From assembly GCA_944470555.2 (NCBI GenBank), contig OX104127.1, positions 136,790,786 through 136,854,785 on the forward strand: 64,000 bases of DNA, written 5' to 3'. The DNA comes from Heterobilharzia americana (Eukaryota > Platyhelminthes > Trematoda > Strigeidida > Schistosomatidae). The first letter of the stretch is position 1. Each line of letters begins with the position of its first letter. The notes under the pieces are model-generated. The model was given only the letters and a program-made list of their open reading frames with translations. It had not been told where the DNA came from and did no database searches. Of the stretch, positions 47,901 to 59,900 are shown piece by piece. The position numbers and the translations under genes were made by a program.

Positions 47901-50900
47901 AAGGTTTGTACCGTAACCCAATCACTTTCTTTGTAGCTCTTCTCTGAACCCGTACTCGGATGGCCATGTCCTTCAAGTATGGGGATATCACGAGCGAATT
48001 TTTCTCAAGATGAGAACGAGTATATAGTCCATACAGTGTGGTGAAAAGAGGAGTTAGACTCATCAAAGTTCGTGAAAGGAACCTCAAGACTCCATAGGCT
48101 TTGTTGACTGCAAGGTGATAGTGGACCGAAGCTCCTAGTGTGTAACTTAATGTAACTCTCAGATCTCGTTCCATGTTAGAGTGACAGATATTTCACCCAG
48201 AGAGTAAGCACTGGGACTGTTTTTATATTTATCAACAGTCATTATCCTTTGCTTCTTTGAGCTGAGAGGGAGCAAGTCTTCTGTAGTCTAATTTAGGATT
48301 TTCATGGGGTCCTCCTGGTGGACCGAAATATCTGTTGGCATCTGTATTTCGCTCCAAATCTTCAGACCATCGACATATAATAATGAATGAGAATTGCGAG
48401 ATCCTGGTGGGTCATTGATGAAAGCAAGAAACAGTAGTGAACCCAGATAGTATCTATCAAAGATTCTTGGTGTTTTTGTTGAAGATGCGCTACCGATGTT
48501 CAATACTTCATAGTTAACCTTTATAAAGGTAATATTCTTATGAATAACCTCGAGAAAGAACTGAATTTTAGCGATTTTATTCTACGAAAGAATGCGAAAG
48601 TTACTCTACAATAAAACGGCTCTTTAAAGTAAATTGTTTTGAAGAATTCCATTTTTGCCCCCAAGAAACCGAATCTCTGAGTGTTTGTTTCGTTAGCTGT
48701 GGACACGTGACTTCAGTGACACTGATACACAGTCAGCAGTACAACAAAACTATCAGATCTCTTCGACGTACTACTGCTTATATTAAAACAATAACTGTAC
48801 TGGCCTTAAACTTCATAATTAGCGTTTGAAATCATATTACAATCTCAGAAAACAGGTATTCCAACTAATAGGTTATATCAAAGCGATAGACCTTACTAAA
48901 ATGTCGGGGTAACTATTATCGTCTATGGTAGATATCAATAATCAGCGATACTTGTAAGGGTCAGTATGTTTGAGAGTAAAAATTCTCATTTGTACAGTCT
49001 TCAAAATGCTCTTTAATTGCAAATTCTATACTTGCATCTATCAATTCACCTGCTCTTGTGGAGCAAGGTACATCGGTAGTAGCCAGAGAATGCTTTTACA
49101 GGTATACGAGAACATATTCCAGCTTGGTGAAAGAAAGTCTGTTAGAAGTTATATTCTAGAACATTTGGTCGATTTCCATCACAGTAACAAACCCAGACAA
49201 ACACTTTGAAATTATTTATCAAATTCGCCCAAACCTTCCACCTTCTAAGAACCATTTCACACATTACGTAATCTACTTTATTTTCATCCATACCTTCACC
49301 TGTTATCATATTCACAGATACCTATGTCGTCATCATCACATGGTGTTAAGTTTTCTTCAAATATTATATCTATACGTATATGAAGCATGGAAATAAATCC
49401 GTTGAAAAGTCTCTTCGCTGAATATCTTGTTCTCGACCTTACAACGGGAATTATTAAATTATTACAAATTCTATGTTACGCACGAAGCCAATTTCTTTCC
49501 TGATTATGACAAATGATAATAATCTAATGTAAGATAAAACCTTGTGCACAGTGGTATAATGTTATTTCATTTTAATTGATTTATCAGATTTATCACACAG
49601 TGAAGGGACAGTATTGTTTACTACTGGATTACATTTCGGACACAATTTATTGTCTACAATCGTCATATCAAGATAAGTGCACAACTTTGAGATATCCTTT
49701 GCATAGTCCTAATTCCCTCACCTCCTTTGTGATATGAGTAGTCGGATTTTCCATGTATCCAGAACATGTGCTGAGAGTCATTCCCCTTGTCTATATTAGG
49801 TGTTGATTCGATAAACAAAGATTCAGTTGTCAATCTCTCCATCCACTCTGCTATGTTAGTCTGGTGGATTGTCACCCTGTTTCATCCTATTGTGTGGTTG
49901 TGTGTAATCACATACATAGTTATGACTGAGCTTATTCTAAATTCCTTACCTTAAGAAGATCTATTAATTTTGACCTAGCTAGGTTTTTGTGCTCAGATAA
50001 CCTAACTGATCCCGGTCGACTACTTTGACCTATATTTATGACTTCACGATCCTTGCAAGGAATTCAGTAAACCAAGTTATTCTGCTTAATTTGATTGATA
50101 GGATTTTCTAACCTACAAAACTTATTCGTGAGCAGGTTTGTAGTTTTAAGTGCCACTCTAATCACAACCAGCCTTATTGAGAATCCTATGTAGTGTTTTT
50201 GAGGTGCCTCCTTTTTATGGTAATACTGTAGAGGTTCTGAATTCTCTCTTCAAAGTATTGCAACTACTATTATTAACATTGTTACTACTACTATTGCCAC
50301 CCGTTACTAATATTAGTCATATTCTCCTTTCGATTCCTACAGAACTTATCAATTGTTTTGAGAGGGTGATTGTTGGTGAGAAAGGTGTCTTTAAGGTATC
50401 CGATTTCTTGTCTTACATCTTCTGTTTTACTAGTAATTTTTTTAGCCGTGTTACTTCGACAGTACCAAGCCAACTTTAACTGACATAGGGTGAGATAATT
50501 CGAAGTTTGAGTAACGATTTGACTGTCTCCTGTAGACACTAGTGTCTAAACTCCCATTTTGTTCCCGTCTTATTCTGCAATTCAGTATCGCTAATTCCCT
50601 TTTGCCATTTCAGAAAAAAAACCTCGCCTGGTTAACTAGTTTACTAGTTACTAGCCGGTCCTAAGCCCGGGTAAAGAGGGAAGGTTGGGCATAGGGCTAG
50701 CAACCCTACCCCGTAAAACAAATCTAACCGCTAAAGAAACTTCAAAGCACAAACAAAATATAAAAAATGAAAACAAACTTATTCCCCGCTGGAATCGGAG
50801 AGGCGAAATGACGCCAGTTGGTGAAAGCCTTCGGGAAGCCAATTGGCCGATGTGTCTTCTCTCGATGAAAGCGAAAGTAAACGTGGGGACATGGAATGTC

Positions 50901-53900
50901 CGCACGATGTTTGAACCCAGTAAGGCAGCCCAGATTGCAAAGGAGATGAGAAGGTATAACATCGAAGTGCTTGGGATTTGCGAAAGCAGATGGAATGGGA
51001 GTGGACTCTCCAAACTGTCAACGGGAGAATCAATAATCTACTCCGGTCACCCAGACGCCAACCACGAGCACACTGAGGGAGTGGCTATCATGATGTCCTC
51101 AAGAGCATCGAAGGCTCTCATGCAGTGGGAACCAATCTCCTCCAGGATCATGTCAGCAAGATTCAACTCAAAAGGAAGAAAGGTCACAATCATACAATGT
51201 TATGCACCTACAAATAATGCAGAGCAAGAGAAAAAGGAGGAATTCTACAGACAACTTCAGTCAACACTGGACAAGACGTCAGTTGGCGATATCAAAATTC
51301 TAATGGGCGACATGAATGCCAAACTGGGAGGGGACAACACGGGAAGAGAACTAACCATGGGTCGAGAGGCGCTAGGTGAAATGAATGAGAATGGAGAATT
51401 GTTTGCAGAATTCTGTGCATTCAACGATTTGGTGATTGGAGGCAGTGTGTTCAGGCACAAGGATATCCACAAAGCGACATGGATTTCACCAGATGGACAC
51501 ACTAAAAACCAAATCGACTTTATCTCAATCTCAAGAAAATGGAGACGCAGTCTACTTAACACAAGGTCAAGAAGAGGAGCAGATGTAGGTTCAGACCACT
51601 ATCTAGTGCAAGGAACCTTCGAAATCAAGTTAAAAGCCTTCAAGGAAGCTGGTGATAGACCTCAATTCAAGTACAACACTCGGAAACTGAAGGATGAAAC
51701 TACAAAGGAGATCTTCAAAGCAGCCATCAAGACAAAATGGGAGACGTCGAGGGACATCCCTGAAGAAACCTGTGTAGAAGAACACTGGAAGTCTTTGAAA
51801 GCTATGTGGAAAGAAACCTGCACAACAGTATTAGGAAGGAAGAAGAAAGAAGACAAGGAATGGATCTCGACGGATACCTGGAAGCTGATAGAGGAGAGGA
51901 GGATGGTGAAGCAGAAGATAAACCAGTGCAAGGATGCTCAACGACAAGAGGAACTGAGCACAATGTATAAAACACTGGATAAAGAAGTGAAGAAGAGTGC
52001 ACGCAAAGACAAACGACACTTCTACGACACACTGGCAAGTGAAGCAGAACAGGCTGCAGGTAAGAGAGACCTGACGACATTGTATCAAATAACCAGGTTG
52101 CTATCAGGGAAGAGACCAACACAGATGAAACCAATAAAAGATGAAGAAGGAAATTTAATTACAAAAGAAGAGAAACAGAGGAAACGATGGGCCGACCACT
52201 TCAAGAAGCTCTTGAATCGACCACCACCTGCACTTCGTCCAGAAATACCACCTGCAGCCGCTGAATTACAAGTGAACATAAATCCCCCAACGAAAATGGA
52301 AGTCCTGAACGCCATAAAGCTACTGAAATGCGGGAAAGCAGCAGGACCAGATGGAATACCGCCAGAAGCACTGAGAACAGATGCAGAGACAACAGCGGAC
52401 ATGCTCACACCACTATTGCAGAAGGTGTGGAGGGAAGAGAAGGTACCTGACGATTGGAAGAAGGGTTACCTTGTCAAACTGCCGAAGAAGGGAGACCTCA
52501 GTGCTTGCAAGAACTGGCGAGGAATCACTCTCCTATCCACCCCAAGTAAAATATTAAGCCGCATCATCCTGGAGAGGCTTAAAGACGCACTGGATTCAAA
52601 ACTGCGACCGGAACAGGCAGGCTTCAGGAAGTACAAATCATGTGCTGACCAAATTGCAACGCTTCGTATCATCATAGAACAGAGCGTAGAATGGCAATCA
52701 GCTCTATACCTCAACTTCATCGACTTTGAGAAGGCCTTTGACAGCGTCGACCGAGAAGTAATTTGGAAACTGCTTCAATACTACGGAGTACCGCAAACCT
52801 TTATCCGCCTCATTCAACAACTATATGAAGATGCCACATGCCAAGTAATCCACAATGGGAAGCTCAGTGATGCCTTTGAAGTGAAGACAGGAGTGAAACA
52901 AGGTTGCCTACTATCCCCCATGATATTCCTAATTGTGGTGGACTGGATCATGCAGCAAACAGTAGGCAGCGAGAAGAGGGGGATACACTGGACGACGGAA
53001 AAGAACCTAGAAGACTTGGATTTCGCCGATGACTTATGCCTAATGTCACATAAACTTGAAGATCTGCAGGCAAAAACTAACAAGTTGACAGAGGAGGCAG
53101 CTAAGACGGGACTTCAGGTGAATATAGAGAAGACAGAAGTGATGAAGATACCGCACCACCACCATCAACAACAACAACAAACTCCAATCACCGTCAACGG
53201 TAGAAACTTGAAGGAAGTAACCTCCTTCACTTATCTAGGAAGCACTGTTTCAACTACAGGCGGGACGGACGAGGACGTCAAAGTCAGAATCGGAAAAGCA
53301 AGACAGGCATTCATTAGCCTGAAACCAGTGTGGAGATCTTCTGCACTCAGCATGCGGAACAAGATACGGATTTTCAACACCAACGTCAAGTCAGTGCTCT
53401 TGTATGGCTCAGAGACTTGGCGCGTCACGAAAGGCATTTCCAATAAACTACAGACATTCATCAACAACTGCTTACGCTCGCTGCTGAAGATCAGATGGCC
53501 AGAAAAAATAAGCAACAAGGAACTCTGGGAACGAACCAACCAAGAACCTATCACGCAACAAATATGCAGGAAGAAGTGGAGATGGATTGGGCATACACTG
53601 AGAAGGCCGACTGAGGACATCACGCGTCAGGCCCTCGAGTGGAATCCCCATGGGAAGCGACGAGTTGGACGTCCGAGGGTGACATGGAGGAGGTCGTGCG
53701 AGGAGGAAATGAGAGCTTCTGGGCTGTCGTGGAACCAGGTTCAAAAGATCTCAGAGAACAGAGGTCACTGGAGGCGTGCTACTGAAGCCCTATGTTCCAC
53801 TAGGAACCCAAGGGACTAATAATAATAATAATAATTTCAGAAAAAGCCAAGCTATAGCTATGGTATGTGATTACACACAACCACACAATAGGATGAAACA

Positions 53901-56900
53901 GAGTGACAATCCACCAGACTAACATAGCAGAGTGGATGGAGAGATTGACAACTGAATCTTTGTTTATCGAATCAACACCTAATATAGACAAGGGGAATGA
54001 CTCTCAGCACATGTTCCGGATACATGGAAAATCCGACTACTCATATCACAAAGGAGGTGAGGGAATTAGGACTATGCAAAGGATATCTCAAAGTTGTGCA
54101 CTTATCTTGATATGACGATTGTAGACAATAAATTGTGTCCGAAATGTAATCCAGTAGTAAACAATACTGTCCCTTCACTGTGTGATAAATCTAATAAATC
54201 AATAAAAATGGAGTAATCTAATGTCTCAAATACTGAAATCTAAGGTGATTTAAAATTTTCTAAATAATCGATGATTTCACACTTTATTTCATTGATTGAA
54301 TTTCTATCTTGTTTAAGATTTTCAAGTGCCAATTTTGTGATTGGGATGAGGCTTTAGCTGTGGACTTCACTCGAACAGCTGACTCTGTAGCTCGTCGTGG
54401 AGTGGATATCAATGAAATTCTGGAAAAGGATAAACTTACAACTGATCTACGTGCATTGTTAGCACCCAGAGAAATACCACTTACTAATGAAGAAGCTTTA
54501 CAAATGATTGTTGAGTGGAATGATGAATTAGTTGAACCACCAGAAGAATCTGTTGTAAAGTCAAGCAGTGCTCTACAACAATTTATTATGGTTGATGGCA
54601 AATGGGTACCTGTTGAAAATCGTTGGTTTGGACAATTTTTCAATCGAGATTCGTATATTCTAATTGCACGTTATTGGGTAAGAATTTTTTCTGAGTGAGG
54701 TCGTATACAAAAGTAGTTTTATTGTTGCTTACATCTTTTTCCTCGCATGTATGTTATTTTCCTTCATTTTTGTTTCTGACTTGTCACTCTATTTTCTTAC
54801 TGTTTATTATTTGTCACTTGGGTTCCTAGTGGAAAATAGGGCTCCAGTAGCATGTCGCCACTTCACTCTCTTCCCTTTTGAACCTGGCTCCACCACTGCC
54901 CAGAAACTTTCACTACTTCCTTATACGGTCTCCTCCATGTCACCCTCACCTCAGACACCCAACTCGTCGTTTCCCCTTTGGATTCCACTCGACGGCCTGA
55001 CCTGGCGTATGATGTCCCCAAATTGTTTCTTCAGTGTTTGCCCAATCCAATCCAATCCATCTCCACTTTCTTCTAGTGCATATTTGTTGGGTGATGGGTG
55101 ATGGGTTCTTGGTTGGTTGGTTGGTTGGTTAGTTGGTTGACTGTCCAGAGTTGCTTGTTGCTTATTCTTATTATTGTGACCATCTGATCTTGAGTATTGA
55201 GTGAGTGTAGGTGTCAGCTGTTGATGATGTATGTGTGTGTAGTTTGTTGGGAATGCTTTTGGTGACACGCCAAGTCTCTCAACTGTAACATGGAAGCACT
55301 GAGTTAGTTGACTGACATTCGTTTTGAAAATCTGGATCTTGTTGATGCTTTCTGCTGAGTGGAGTGGATTGGATTAGATCTGCACACTGATTATTTCAGA
55401 TTGATACAGTGAGGCCTGTGTTGGTGTCTTTCGGATTGTGGCTGACTTTGAAGTCCTCATGTGTGCGTGTGTTGCTTGTAGTTGAGACGATGGTGTGTAT
55501 GTAGGTTGGTGAGGGAGACAACTTGTTTTAGACTTCTCCCATTGATGTTGATTGGTGCTTGTTGTTGATTGGTTGGTTTGTTGTGTATCTTCATCGCCTG
55601 TGTGTTGTGTGCATTCAGTTGAAGTGGTGTTTTGGCTGTCCTACCTCTTCTATCAACTTGTTGGTTTTTTGCTTGTAGATCTTTGAGTTTATGCGACAAG
55701 ACATTAGATATGAATCATCATGGGTGAAATCGAAATCTTCTGGTGTCTTTTTGTCTGTACGTTTAATACTACCGAAATGCTAATTATTGCTTTACTACTG
55801 GTCTGCGTTCATATCTCGTTTAATAACGAGGAATGATATGGTTGAGCCCATTGATGACCTCATTTATCGTGGAAGTCAGATCAACTGTGATGTGTCTGTT
55901 ACCAACAAGATCGCGGCATATAGAGTTATGGTTCAGTTGGTCTTTGTCAACTTACTCCATTCATAGTACCGGCATGTCATTCGATTATTGATGTAGGACC
56001 GAGTTAACTGCACACTCTGTCTCACTCTATAACTCAAGCGTAACCATTGGAGGTAGAGGATATGAGAAGGGCTTCAGGTATTGGTCCATCATTGGATTCG
56101 TACCACTGATCATGTGTTGTGAAACCATCGTATCAATAATATGAAAGACATGTAGAGTTTTAGGTCAGAGAGGTAAGTTCATCGTTAAGGTTGTGAACCT
56201 CCATCGATTCAGAGAGTCGTGATGTTTTATACGGATTACAATTCACTGCACAATGTTACCTGAAGTAGACGCAGGCTGATGAAATGTTAGAGGTGGTTAA
56301 ACTAAAACATGACACCAGTCCAGTCATTTAAGTCTTTGACTGTTGATCTAACCCGTGTAGTAGAGTGTAAACTTCCAAATTGGGGTCCACATGACAACGG
56401 AAACCAGTGTTAAAGACAGCAAATGATATGGCTCGGAATCGATGTCAGTGGCACACATGCACATTTACACATTGTCTTGATCTTGATAGTCATTTCACTA
56501 TTTTTTCTCTTGCCATCTGTAACTACTTTTGATTACTTCCATCATTTCTCTGTCGTTCTTCTTGATGTCTTCTGCTTTGGTGTGCTCACATGAGGCTGGC
56601 GAGATTGAAATATTATCGCCAGATTCCTTGTTGGTATTAACTAACTTATGGAAGAATATGACTGATTAGATTCAATTTAGAGGTTTGTGGGAGATTTATA
56701 GAGTTCAGGCTGGTACCCATCATAGACTAACATTAGTTGTAGGAACATTGAAGTGGGGTTATGGATGCGCACTGCTGAGCAATCCCGTACTGGGACGAAA
56801 CAGCTGTCCAGTGCTCCCAGATTCCCAATATTCCTCCAACTAATATCAGTCCATGATGAATACCAACCTGAAATCATAGTAAATTGCAAGTGCTCAAGTT

Positions 56901-59900
56901 ATTGGTTTGTAGAATAGAACCCAATATATTTCAGTTATGCAACTATTGCTCTTATCACTGAAAATACTCAGGATCAAATAGCGCACAAAATGTAACTTTA
57001 TAAATATGGCTACTAAGTGGTATTGTTGAACTACTGTCTTGCTAAAACGTCTTCAGTGGATTCATCAAACTGCGATTGCTTATATTTTCTTTTTCTCTAA
57101 CAATATTGAGGAATTCTAATAATGATGGATAGTGGCTAGCAGTGGAATCCAGGATGTTCGGTCCGTCCTACTTCGGACTCGTCAGGTAGATATACCTGCC
57201 TCGCAGTGGGTGATATTGTTCCTACCAAGATTCTAACTCGGGATCGATCGCTTCAAACTCCAGAGCGTTACCCACTACACCGTCGAGGCACGATAATCAC
57301 TTCTTGTACAGCGAGTGTATTTTTCGTATATTATAAGATCGTTGGTTGGACCGAATTGATCGGTCTCTACTGGCATATGGGTCCCCGTGCGGATGCCTCC
57401 ATATTTCCTGTTTTAATTCTAGTAATGATGGATAGTGGCTATCAGCGGGATCCGGGATGCGCATTTCATCGTATTTGGGACTCGTCAGCTGGATGTGCCT
57501 GCCTGTCTATCGTGGCTTAGTGGTGTAATGGATAACTGCCTGGCGTTTGAAGCGATCGCTCCCGGGTTCCAATCCCGGTGGGAACAACATCACTCACTGG
57601 GACTCAGGTACATCTAGCTGACGAGTCCCAAATAGGACGAGACGCGCATCCTGGATTCCACTGCTAGCCACTATCCATCATTACTAAAGGTAAAACACAG
57701 ATAATACCAAGGCATTCTCAATGGTGCCCATATGCCAATAGTTTCCGATCAATTCTGTCCAATCAACGACGGTATGCTACAAACAATAATACTAATATTG
57801 AGGAATGTCACTTAGAAAATCCCGTCAAGTTGATGTCTGAATCCCACTACTCAAAGGTAATGAATCTACAACTCAGAATGATCGTAAGCAGCTATTCGAA
57901 GTACTTTATTTTAAATTATTCTCAATTGTAATCACTTTCATTTAGAAATATAAAAATCTTCTAAGATAGTTGTATTGGTCGAAGTTCGTTTTTTGTTTAG
58001 TCGATAGTTTTCTCTGTCACCACCACTTTCTGTAAATGTGTTAAACTCAACTGTTTCTTTAAGATGCTTTGTTATGATAGGCTCCTGATTATTTATTGTT
58101 TATTGACAAACGAGTATTTGTTGACACAAAACTTATCATTCTGTTAACATCATTCCATTTTGATTGTTCTCTCTCTCTCTCTCCCTCTCTCTCTCTCTCT
58201 CAGGACTATGATGATGAAAACAAAGATTATTCTGAAAATGAAAATCAAGATGATGGTGATGATGAAGATTCCAGTCTGACAAAAACTGTTGTCTACTTTT
58301 GGCAAGGTCGTGAAGCATCTGATTTAAATTGGCTTCAATTTGAATTCTCAGTACGTAAAGATATGGAGGCTCGTTTATCACAGAATCCTGAAGATGCTAG
58401 TCGTCCATTAAAAGTAGTATTTAAGCGTGTAAGACAACAACAAGAGGATACTATGTTCTTAGCTCATTTTCAGCGTCAAATGATAATTCATTCTGGTCAT
58501 TATCGTGATCGTGCAGATTCATCACGGTTAGAACGAATTCAAATGTATTATCTTAGAGCAAATGGTAATCTGATATCAACTCGGTGTATAGAAGTAAGTG
58601 AATCCATTCAGTTAAGATTCCTATTACTTCATCATAAATACATGAATGTTCCTCGAATTTTTCTTTATTATTTTTTTGTTTGGAATGTGAAGATTTTGTT
58701 GTGTTGGTGTGATGTCCAGTGATTCTTTAGTTCAAGACTTCTGTGGATGGTTTGAGGTTATCAGTGACTATGCAGCCTATATTTATGCGAAAAGTAGCAC
58801 TATTTTATTACTTTCTTTGTTTATCTCAAGAATCTTTATACTGAAAATTATTGATTTTTTAGTGCTGTTTATCTATGTACTGCTAAATGTTCAAGTGGTA
58901 AGTCAACAAATGAATGAAATGAGGAATGTCGTAGAATTTCGCTAGTTAGTATTGACTGTTGATGTTTTAATTGGGATTTAAAGTTTCTGCGAAAAATTAA
59001 AGAGGACGAAACAAACTGTTCAATACTCCAAAGTTTCCAATGTTTTTCCAACTAATGTCAGTACACGATGAATACAAATCTGAAATCAATCAATAAATCT
59101 TCACAAACCTCAAAATTGAAATTATTATTATTATTGTTGTTAGTAAGTATTACCTTCAGGAGTTTCAAATCGATGAAAGTATATAACTTCTGTCTTGTAT
59201 TCTAAACCCTAAGTACAATGTCATTCCTTCATTCATTCTTGAACTACATAACTGTAGAAATTAAGTATTAATGCGGCTTTCAAACCAGTAACCGCATTTC
59301 TTCCTTACACAGTTGTTTTCTCCTGGTGTTATAAATTGAAAATTAAAAGAATATCACATGAAACTACACTGGTAGTCATTCCATCAGTAATTTCATAAAC
59401 AAAATTAGAGAAGGAACAGTTACTTGAAGGTTGATAAGATCCTCATGATTTAGCTAAAGAAGCTCAATACACTTCTGAGATGAGTTACTATGCTTATTCA
59501 ACCAGTGATTCTTAACATATTGATTAGTTCAATGAGAAGGCCTTAAATGAAGCTACAACACAGCCAAAATCCACATCCGTGAAATTCATGATTTGCCTGT
59601 GGTTTATTGGTTTATGCAAGTTGACTTACAAATAGTTGGTCGTAATTTTGAACTCCGTTCCACGTAACGAGGTTTGGTCAATCAGGTAATAGGCGCACCT
59701 CATTCCCTACTACACTAATGTGCACAAAGATACTGAGATGATTTCAACTCTATTCTAGTATGTTTCATATAACATGGGAGTACAGTTAACTTTCTTTCAA
59801 TCTTATCTTACCTCCAGTCAACATATTGAAGTAAAACAGTGCTTTGACATATGCAATACTTACTCTGATCACCTCATTCATCTATCCTCACAACTTTAAT

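Larger units (their letters stand above)
49575..54203. mobile_element. Composite element bounded by about 370-bp inverted repeats
   Basis: The left arm 49575-49945 is the inverse of the right arm about 53836-54203 with few mismatches (both read 70 codons [20 protein letters not shown] onwards, differing at one residue). The interior 49946-50607 holds a decayed Penelope-like segment on the - strand. An intact RTE element has inserted at the inner edge of the right arm. No clear target-site duplication at the outer ends. Confidence 0.72.
57120..57780. mobile_element. Hammerhead SINE cluster, family A: three ribozymes in inverted arrangement
   Basis: - strand ribozyme 57131-57200 (GAAAC box mutated) with tRNA-like head to 57300 and family spacer; - strand ribozyme 57432-57503; + strand tRNA-like head 57510-57590 (B box GGGTTCCAATCCC) and ribozyme 57603-57671 (GAAAC changed to GAGAC, stems perfect); tail to 57780. 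Confidence 0.72.

Noticed and set aside
49663..54115. Duplicate 70-codon gene ([11 protein letters not shown]...) in both arms
   Set aside because: The frames are kept because the arms are near-identical inverted repeats; no domain is recognisable.
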